This document shows positions 58,764 through 64,000 of a DNA stretch of 64,000 nucleotides, one piece after another. Made by a program: the position numbers and the translations under genes. This stretch comes from Loigolactobacillus backii (lineage in GTDB: Bacteria > Bacillota > Bacilli > Lactobacillales > Lactobacillaceae). The stretch is from positions 61,390-125,389 of the forward strand of contig NZ_RHNQ01000001.1 of NCBI RefSeq assembly GCF_003946275.1, in the 5' to 3' direction. The notes beneath the pieces were generated by a model. It was given only the letters and a program-made list of their open reading frames with translations, had not been told where the DNA came from and made no database searches. Positions within the stretch are counted from its first letter, which is position 1, and the number at the start of each line of letters is the position of its first letter.

Positions 58764-59461
58764 TTTTCTTCCTCCTTTACCGCTGTTAATTCCTGAATGA
58801 CTTCGTTGTATATTGCGGGTATCTCTGTTGATTCAATATGATTTTGTTCAGGTTCTAGCCATTGTCGAATATCAAATTCTTGTTCAACGTTTTTGCTGTG
58901 TGGCATCACATTTACTGTGCTGAAATGCAAGTAGTCGTCTTCATCGTTTTGAATGAAATATACTTGTCTAGCAGCTCGCGTCAGACTGTCACCATGAACA
59001 ATCGTTGCGTTCATGCCACGAATGGCACAATTTAATATCAAAAACGGCAACGTGCTATCGCCAAGCTCTTCCAAATGATAAAAATACATGCTTGGCCGAT
59101 AGTCCCACGGCGTGTGCTTCAAACGGTCTTGTTGCCATCGTTGAATCATCATTGATCCGGTCCCAGCCGCAACCTCGTAATACTCGCTACTGTCATTCGA
59201 GCCTACCAGCATGTTCCCGAGCTTGCTAATACTCTCCGGAGTGAAATCTTGTTTCTTGTCTTTTCGGTCAGCTTGAACGCTCATGAAATATTCTGAGAAC
59301 CAGTCATGCGATACGTCTGTGCTAACATCTAGAAATTGCTTAAAAAGCTTGTTACGCTTTTGCTGGTCCATGATAATGCCCATCAATGCGGATGGTGCCT
59401 GCTGTGCTTCGCGAACGCCCAACAGTTTGTGAACGACATCTGCTGTAAATTTGGTCATCAT
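58760..59461 (-). CDS. Methyltransferase-fold phage protein lacking motif IV
   Basis: 233 residues. The QDFTPESISKLGNMLVG segment and motif I YYEVAAGTGSMMIQ match the SAM-binding part of N6-adenine methyltransferases of the HsdM type, and AIRGMNATIVHGDSL follows as in that family. Where NPPY/NPPF should be, the sequence reads VYFIQNDEDDYLHFSTVNVM, so adenine methylation is unlikely. Similar proteins occur in other lactic phages. AGAGG precedes the ATG. Confidence 0.75.
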   Translation of the reverse strand: MMTKFTADVVHKLLGVREAQQAPSALMGIIMDQQKRNKLFKQFLDVSTDVSHDWFSEYFMSVQADRKDKKQDFTPESISKLGNMLVGSNDSSEYYEVAAGTGSMMIQRWQQDRLKHTPWDYRPSMYFYHLEELGDSTLPFLILNCAIRGMNATIVHGDSLTRAARQVYFIQNDEDDYLHFSTVNVMPHSKNVEQEFDIRQWLEPEQNHIESTEIPAIYNEVIQELTAVKEEEK

Positions 59462-59697
59462 TTGAGTACCTCTCTTTTCGCATTGACTGACTTTACAGCT
59501 TGATTGGAGTAATCCTTGATACTCTGTGCGTCTTCGATTGCCTGTGATAAGTCATTGTTTGTCTGTTTCGTGGCTTCTAACTTAGATGTAAGGTCATTGA
59601 TTGTCTGCTGCTTAACCTCAACTGTTATTGCTGGATCAGCGTCTGTATCTGGTCCCCAAAATCGGTTGCCTTGGCAATATGAGCATAATTTATCCAT
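59458..59697 (-). CDS. Small CxxC and coiled-coil protein
   Basis: 79 residues. It opens with CSYCQGN, a single CxxC pair that may bind metal in a dimer, followed by a coiled coil (QQTINDLTSKLEATKQTNNDLSQAIEDAQ). No family assigned. The stop overlaps the start of the methyltransferase-like gene. Confidence 0.6.
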   Translation of the reverse strand: MDKLCSYCQGNRFWGPDTDADPAITVEVKQQTINDLTSKLEATKQTNNDLSQAIEDAQSIKDYSNQAVKSVNAKREVLK

Positions 59698-59741
59698 TTA
59701 TTTCACCTCTAAATTTGGGTTTTATCGCGTGATTTATAAAC

Positions 59742-59942
59742 TCACTTTATTGCCTTGACTTCCTTTATTAATTCTTCCGAAATAAATCCCCCTATTAAAA
59801 ATAATCCAGCTATTTGCCAATAATGATGGTCCCGGATTAAAAATGGAATGCTTATGCTTGTGTAGAATATTAATGTGCATAGACTGAAAATCACTAATCC
59901 AATAAATATTTCAAACAAGAACTTTAAGAGCCTTACTTTCAT
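59742..59942 (-). CDS. Small two-helix membrane protein
   Basis: 66 residues with two hydrophobic helices (about 7-33 and 43-58), short loops and a Lys-rich end. No known family. The ATG overlaps the stop of the upstream 52-residue gene (ATGA), and GAGGTGAAAGT precedes it. A membrane role in the early phase is possible but not shown. Confidence 0.6.
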   Translation of the reverse strand: MKVRLLKFLFEIFIGLVIFSLCTLIFYTSISIPFLIRDHHYWQIAGLFLIGGFISEELIKEVKAIK

Positions 59943-60097
59943 ACTTTCACCTCTATTTTAACTGCTAACAATCGTTTTAACCGGCGCCAACGCTTTCTTG
60001 CTGGTGCGATTGGTTTTGTAAATAAATCAGGAAAATACTCAGCACCATGAACAATAAGTAAGTGTTCCCAATCTGATTTTGTTTTTATTTCTTTCAT
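59939..60097 (-). CDS. Small basic hypothetical protein (52 residues)
   Basis: MKEIKTKSDWEHLLIVHGAEYFPDL... with a very basic second half (KPIAPARKRWRRLKRLLAVK). GAGGCAACT precedes the ATG and it overlaps the next membrane-protein gene by four bases. No family recognised; the basic stretch may contact nucleic acid or membrane. Confidence 0.6.
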   Translation of the reverse strand: MKEIKTKSDWEHLLIVHGAEYFPDLFTKPIAPARKRWRRLKRLLAVKIEVKV

Positions 60098-60109
60098 AGT
60101 TGCCTCATA

Positions 60110-60679
60110 TTATCGTTTGTCGTGTACGTTAAATATTTCGTGGCTGTAAGCTAGATTGCTAAACTCTCTGGACGTTAGTCCTAAGCGACTGGCAATGTCT
60201 TTTATCAACACGTTATCGTGCTTCCACCGCCTTATTTGCGCTAGATTAGGCTTGATGTATTTTTCATACGTAGTTAGTTCTTCACGCGAATTGGGCTTTA
60301 AATTGTTAGAATATAAAACCTCTTTGATATAAGACTCAGATGCCTTGGCCGTGGCCGAAATCTCTTTCAGTGTTAATCCTTCATGATGATATTTAAGGAT
60401 CAGGCTCTGCATGGCTGTATGCTTTTTTTCAAACTTTGGTAGCCTGTGAATACCTTTAATACTCATTCCAGATGCCATTAGGCTTTTCAAATTAACAACG
60501 ATATACCCATTTCCGCCTAGCAATGTTTTGCTATCCTTTTGATCTGGCAACACCGGATCAATCAACGCACTATTCTCATAATATTTTAAAATTCTACCCT
60601 GAAAGTTACGGAATACGGAATCACCATGCTTGTATTCTTTAACCGTAACTGTGTCATTAATTTTTATGTTTTCAGTCAT
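60110..60679 (-). CDS. Hypothetical phage protein with two HTH-like segments
   Basis: 189 residues from MTENIKINDTVTVKEYKHGD, preceded by GGGAGACAGGATA. The N-terminal 75 residues look like a small beta barrel (VTVKEYKHGDSVFRNFQGRILKYY). The remainder has two helix-turn-helix-like segments: HHEGLTLKEISATAKASESYIKEVLYSNN and HDNVLIKDIASRLGLTSREFSNLAYS. A DNA-binding role is likely but not proven. It directly follows ssb. Confidence 0.6.
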   Translation of the reverse strand: MTENIKINDTVTVKEYKHGDSVFRNFQGRILKYYENSALIDPVLPDQKDSKTLLGGNGYIVVNLKSLMASGMSIKGIHRLPKFEKKHTAMQSLILKYHHEGLTLKEISATAKASESYIKEVLYSNNLKPNSREELTTYEKYIKPNLAQIRRWKHDNVLIKDIASRLGLTSREFSNLAYSHEIFNVHDKR

Positions 60680-60697
60680 TATCCTGTCTCCCAAGAT

Positions 60698-61144
60698 TTA
60701 GAATGGTAAATCATCGTCAGAAATATCAATTGGATTACTGCCTGCAAACGGATCACTCGGCTTTGCAGACTGTTGCTTAGCAGGCTTGTTATTACCTTCC
60801 GACTTATTATTAGATTGGCCGCTGCCTTTTGAATCTAGCAGCGAAAAATTATCAACAACGACTTCTGTCACATAAACACGCTTGCCGTCTTTATCGTCGT
60901 AGTTACGTGTTTGAATACGACCATCAATTCCAATTAGTGACCCCTTGTGCGTAAAGTTGGCTAGATTTTCTGCTGGTTTACGCCAAATCGAACATTCAAC
61001 AAAGTCACTTTCGCGCTCACCATTTTTACTTTTAAATTGACGGTTAACTGCTAGTGTAAAGCTGCTTACTGCTGCTCCACCAGAGGTGTAACGTAATTCA
61101 ATATCACGTGTTAACCGACCAACTAGTACTGCTCTATTAATCAT
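60698..61144 (-). CDS. ssb: Single-stranded DNA-binding protein
   Basis: 148 residues. OB-fold at residues 1-105 ([37 protein letters not shown]), a Ser/Asn/Lys-rich linker and the partner-binding acidic tip DISDDDLPF. Shorter than the usual host SSB and placed in the phage replication cluster, so it is the phage copy. It overlaps the gene before it by eight bases. Confidence 0.95.
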   Translation of the reverse strand: MINRAVLVGRLTRDIELRYTSGGAAVSSFTLAVNRQFKSKNGERESDFVECSIWRKPAENLANFTHKGSLIGIDGRIQTRNYDDKDGKRVYVTEVVVDNFSLLDSKGSGQSNNKSEGNNKPAKQQSAKPSDPFAGSNPIDISDDDLPF

Positions 61145-61382
61145 CTGCGTAATCTCCTTGAGCCACCGATTTATGGCTATAGTTTTTAGTTAAAGTAACA
61201 TTTTTATCCGTTACTACTTTGGCGCCAAGGCGTTTAAATATATTTGCCCATACGTTGGCGCTATCGCTTGAGTTAAACCGCATAATTTCAGTTTCATTTG
61301 TTGTGATTGGCAACTTGGTTTCTCCGAAAATATGTTCCCTTGGTTTACTCAAATATCCGTTTTGTATTTCAACTAAGTACAC
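61137..61382 (-). CDS. Hypothetical phage protein
   Basis: 81 residues from a GTG start ([23 protein letters not shown]) nine bases after GGGAG. An open frame extends 35 codons upstream, but that part lies inside the VRR-NUC gene in another frame and has no ribosome site. The protein looks alpha/beta, with a central helix ([19 protein letters not shown]). No family recognised. It sits between the nuclease and ssb genes. Confidence 0.6.
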   Translation of the reverse strand: MYLVEIQNGYLSKPREHIFGETKLPITTNETEIMRFNSSDSANVWANIFKRLGAKVVTDKNVTLTKNYSHKSVAQGDYADD

Positions 61383-61383
61383 T

Positions 61384-61710
61384 CTAAAATTCTCCCTTAC
61401 AAATCTTGATCGCATCATCAGCACTTCTGGCCACGCCGTAGTTAAATCCCCAATCAGCAAACGATTTGGCCCATTTATTTTGATCATCCCTTAAGCGTCC
61501 TGTTTTGGTTTTAACCTCAATAAACGAGGCTTGCCCGCTTTTAGCAATGGCCAATAAATCTGGTGTGCCATTTGGAACCCCAGTGTTAAACATATAACCT
61601 CTAGCAAGACGCATCTGACCAACCGGTAGCCGTAAAACTAAGTACCCTAGATGCTCCAGAGTATCTCTAATTTCGCGTTGGATAACAGTTTCAGGATTAG
61701 TCCTGCTCAT
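61384..61710 (-). CDS. VRR-NUC domain nuclease
   Basis: 108 residues from MSRTNPETVIQREIRDTLEHLG, after GAGAGG. The PD-(D/E)XK-type VRR-NUC core is complete: Glu in PETVIQREI, the GxPNGTPDLLAI region with Asp, then FIEVKTKTGRLRDDQ with E-V-K. These stand-alone phage VRR-NUC proteins act on branched or nicked DNA in replication or recombination. An upstream start inside the previous gene is possible but less likely. It overlaps that gene by 14 bases. Confidence 0.9.
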   Translation of the reverse strand: MSRTNPETVIQREIRDTLEHLGYLVLRLPVGQMRLARGYMFNTGVPNGTPDLLAIAKSGQASFIEVKTKTGRLRDDQNKWAKSFADWGFNYGVARSADDAIKICKGEF

Positions 61711-62074
61711 GTGGTGATGCCTCTCTTTCTCGCTTATGTTTCTCATTTAATTTATCCAACAGCGGTGCCCAACGACTATATATATTTGCTAGGGAAACAT
61801 TTGATTCAGTGCCAATGGCAAATGATAAATCCGATTCATACAGCCCAACACCCTGCTTTTGTTCATATTCTGCCTGCTTATAAGCCTGACTTAGCATCGG
61901 TTCAGCATGACTTAATGGCTTGCCTTTTTTCCGCAGTGACTTGCACATCTGCAACCACGCATCCAATATTTCGACCACAAACAGGCTATATTTAAAATTA
62001 AACTGAGTCATGATAGTATCAATTTGCTTAATACTCTCTAGATAAAATTGTTTAAACTCTTCATCCGTCACCAT
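61697..62074 (-). CDS. Hypothetical helical phage protein
   Basis: 125 residues (MVTDEEFKQFYLESIKQIDTIM...), predicted all-helical and hydrophilic, no recognised family. It lies 13 bases after the helicase gene and overlaps the VRR-NUC gene by 14 bases. The position suggests a replication accessory factor; this is not shown by the sequence. Confidence 0.6.
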   Translation of the reverse strand: MVTDEEFKQFYLESIKQIDTIMTQFNFKYSLFVVEILDAWLQMCKSLRKKGKPLSHAEPMLSQAYKQAEYEQKQGVGLYESDLSFAIGTESNVSLANIYSRWAPLLDKLNEKHKREREASPHEQD

Positions 62075-62087
62075 GACTCAATCCTTT

Positions 62088-63365
62088 CTAAAATCGTTCT
62101 GCAAATTTTTGTGTGTCTTTGTAAAAATTAAAATACAGCTTGGTCAACTTACCCTCACGGTTTTTCTTAATATCTAAACAGACAACTTGAAAATTATCGT
62201 CATTGGCCTGATCATCAACATTGCTTAAAAATGCCACCTTGTTGGCGTCTTGCTCAATGCTGCCTGACTCTCTTAGATCCGCTAAATCATTACTTTGTCT
62301 TTGCTGTGAAGCCCGATTTAATTGGCTCAGTAAAACGATCGGAATGTCTAATTCTTGAGTGGCCTTCTTGAGTTCGCGTGTAATTGATCCAACTTCAGTT
62401 GAACGTGTGTCGCTCTTGCTATCAGAATGAACCAGCTGCAAGTAATCAACGATTGCCATATAGTGCCCTGATTGGCAGTCCGCCGCACGCTGTCTAATCG
62501 TTCCGGTTATTTCCCCGGAACTTTCAATATTCTTGTAAATCGTTAAACGGTTATCATTTAAGAATTTCATTGAAGCCAATACTTTTAGTTTTTCTTTCTC
62601 GTTCATTTGTTTGTTAGCGTTGTAGAATTTTCGGGCTGGTATCGCGCTAATCATGGCACCAATACGGTCGTATATTTCGCTATCACCCATTTCAAGCGAA
62701 AAAATATCAAGCTTTAATTTAGGATCACTTCTAAGCGATTGAATTGCCAAGTTGGCGCTAAATGCTGATTTACCAACAGCAGGCCGTGCGCCAATAACAA
62801 ATAAATTATTGCCCCTAATACCGCCATTTAATGCATCATCAAGATTGCTATAAGTCTTAATTCCCTCTGGCGTATCGCTATACAACTTGGTTTTCATTTC
62901 GTCATATAATTGCGACATTGATTTATGCGGTTTGCTAATCTTGTTATTGACCATATCAAGTTGTTTTTTTAGTCGATCAAGGTTATTAGTATTTGGATCT
63001 GAGGCATAATTAAATGCTGCACTAGCCGCTTCAATTCGTTGATGTTGGTTACGCATTAGGATGATATCCGCCTCATATAGCTGAGAAACATGTTCATTTT
63101 GGCTGAAATCATATTGCAAAATTGCATCCCAAGTATCGTTGCTAATCTCACCGCCATGTTGAAAATTAAACTTAGAAACGAATTCTGCAGACCCTGAAAA
63201 ATCACCATTTTCTTGAATAAGTGTTTTAACAATATTGCGGTAGTTAGGAGCGAACCATTCTGCTTCAATCTTTCCAAGTTTTATCAACCCTGGGCTGTTA
63301 ATCAGAGTTGCAATAATACTCCGTTCTAGTGGCATATCATCAATTTTTATAGTTGGCTGATTCAT
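62088..63365 (-). CDS. Replicative DNA helicase, DnaB family
   Basis: 425 residues. The N-terminal domain (PLERSIIATLINSPGLI) and the RecA-like motor with Walker A GARPAVGKSAF, Walker B HYMAIVDYLQLV, and the region LSQLNRASQQRQSNDLADLRESGSIEQDAN with the conserved Gln and Arg fingers. This is the hexameric phage helicase that opens the fork. The ATG overlaps the upstream gene's stop by four bases. Confidence 0.93.
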   Translation of the reverse strand: MNQPTIKIDDMPLERSIIATLINSPGLIKLGKIEAEWFAPNYRNIVKTLIQENGDFSGSAEFVSKFNFQHGGEISNDTWDAILQYDFSQNEHVSQLYEADIILMRNQHQRIEAASAAFNYASDPNTNNLDRLKKQLDMVNNKISKPHKSMSQLYDEMKTKLYSDTPEGIKTYSNLDDALNGGIRGNNLFVIGARPAVGKSAFSANLAIQSLRSDPKLKLDIFSLEMGDSEIYDRIGAMISAIPARKFYNANKQMNEKEKLKVLASMKFLNDNRLTIYKNIESSGEITGTIRQRAADCQSGHYMAIVDYLQLVHSDSKSDTRSTEVGSITRELKKATQELDIPIVLLSQLNRASQQRQSNDLADLRESGSIEQDANKVAFLSNVDDQANDDNFQVVCLDIKKNREGKLTKLYFNFYKDTQKFAERF

Positions 63366-63907
63366 ACGCTCACCCCTTGGTAAATCTCAAGCACATAATC
63401 ATACTCAATCGGTCTATCAGCACTGGCCTTAACCTGCTCATAAATTTCTGGTGCCGTTCGGCCAGCATACTTAGCGTTCTTTATTCGTTCAACTAATCTA
63501 GATTTAAATTGCTGTTCTGCCTCTTCCGGACTTAGTTGTGTTCTTTTTGGTTCAGAGGGGTGTTGCTTCTTGTACTCGGCCCTAGCCTTTAGTGTCAGCT
63601 GTTGATATTGTTTTCTGAACTTGCTTGCAGACAAAATATTAGTTGACCAGAACTCATCATTTTCAGTCCACTTGATTAGATTGCGAACCTTGTTAATATC
63701 CCGCTTATCTAGTTCAACGATCTTTCTCATATCGTCTGCCCATTTTTGTAAATTGGGTTCTTTAGTACTAGGGTCATTCCGCTTGATTAAATCAAAGAGT
63801 GATTTAGCCAGTTTGAAATAATCACTTTGCTCGTCGAAAACGCGTTTGCGACAAGAAGTACTTTTATTATTAATACTTGTAGTATTCTCTTTAACAATAT
63901 TGTGCAT
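63362..63907 (-). CDS. C-terminal part of a phage replisome-organizer/replication protein
   Basis: 181 residues from the first ATG (MHNIVKENTTSINNKSTSCRKRVF). The region DYFKLAKSLFDLIKRNDPSTKEPNLQKWADDMRKIVELDKRDINKVRNLIKWTENDEFW is the usual C-terminal domain of phage replication initiators that otherwise carry an N-terminal winged helix; none is present here. The frame stays open for 18 more codons (GIIHPYTNYFTVSKSEDP) up to a TAA at 63964-63962, and that part looks protein-like. Either a separate short gene or a broken one; only sequence beyond the window can tell. Confidence 0.65.
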   Translation of the reverse strand: MHNIVKENTTSINNKSTSCRKRVFDEQSDYFKLAKSLFDLIKRNDPSTKEPNLQKWADDMRKIVELDKRDINKVRNLIKWTENDEFWSTNILSASKFRKQYQQLTLKARAEYKKQHPSEPKRTQLSPEEAEQQFKSRLVERIKNAKYAGRTAPEIYEQVKASADRPIEYDYVLEIYQGVSV

Positions 63908-64000
63908 AGGGTCTTCACTTTTTGAGACTGTAAAATAGTTTGTGTAAGGATGAATGATTCCTTAAATTAATTTTCAAAAACATTAGAAAAAGGAGTTCCT

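Larger units (their letters stand above)
31000..64000 (-). mobile_element. Siphovirus-type prophage, left part (continues beyond window)
   Basis: From about 31.0 kb to the right edge nearly all genes are phage genes in the standard order replication, late regulator, HNH-terminase-portal-protease-capsid, connectors, tail, tail tip, holin, endolysin, transcribed leftwards. The HK97-type packaging set and the HNH gene next to terminase indicate a cos phage. The left boundary is placed only approximately between trmL and the first accessory gene; the integrase end is not in the window. Most modules look intact, so the element may be inducible, though the replisome gene at the edge looks odd. Confidence 0.95.

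Noticed and set aside
1..64000. CRISPR array or cas genes
   Set aside because: No spaced direct repeats of CRISPR length and no Cas-like proteins were seen.
1..64000. rRNA genes or insertion sequences with transposase
   Set aside because: No rRNA-like stretches and no transposase reading frame were found; the only mobile element with genes is the prophage.

Overview
The window reads as the chromosome of a low-GC Gram-positive bacterium of the family Lactobacillaceae. Evidence is the gene order (comFA-comFC-hpf-secA-prfB and ymfF-ymfH-ymfI-rodZ-pgsA-cinA-recA-rny), a DUF1149 protein, a WecA/TagO enzyme, long-form HPF, strong AGGAGG ribosome binding sites and many TTG/GTG starts. The species cannot be fixed from the sequence alone.

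Host part (1 to about 31.0 kb). Almost everything is on the minus strand, so operons read from right to left. At the left edge is a phosphate regulon: phoP-phoR, then a promoter with 11-bp-phased PhoP-type boxes, then pstS-pstC-pstA (pstA runs off the window). To the right come a MinJ-like PDZ protein, prfB with its +1 programmed frameshift, secA, hpf, comFA-comFC (late competence), the divergent yigZ-family gene, tagO, rny, recA, cinA, pgsA, rodZ, the ymfI/ymfH/ymfF cluster, ftsK, a DUF1149 gene, topB and trmL. Intergenic spaces carry strong terminators and at least two families of short repeats.

Prophage part (about 31.0 kb to the right edge, incomplete). Upstream of trmL starts a siphovirus-type prophage of HK97-like packaging and capsid type. 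It is transcribed leftwards. From right to left: replication genes (replisome-organizer C-terminal part, DnaB-like helicase, VRR-NUC nuclease, SSB); small accessory genes including tandem DUF1642 paralogues and a methyltransferase-fold protein lacking its catalytic motif; an ArpU-type late regulator; a control region; HNH endonuclease; probable cos region; terminase; portal; ClpP-like protease; major capsid protein; connectors; major tail protein; G/GT chaperones; tape measure; Dit; Tal-like protein; two successive tail-tip modules each ending in an XkdX gene; membrane/holin genes; a GH25-LysM endolysin. Three small genes with their own promoter-like region lie between the endolysin and the chromosome junction, the usual place for lysogenic-conversion genes. 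The integrase and lysogeny genes must lie beyond the right edge.

The most interesting parts are the late control region and recoding in the virion genes. Directly at the ArpU stop codon are five contiguous 11-bp repeats followed by a -10 box and a roughly 200-nt leader. That leader contains a 12-bp hairpin with a canonical tRNA T-loop plus several other hairpins, placed just before the packaging genes. Three virion genes appear to use -1 frameshifting: the major tail protein (C CCA AAA plus a stem-loop), the major capsid protein (A AAA before the stop plus a stem-loop) and the G/GT chaperone (C CCA AAA). The capsid and tail extensions both end in Ser/Ala-rich tails.
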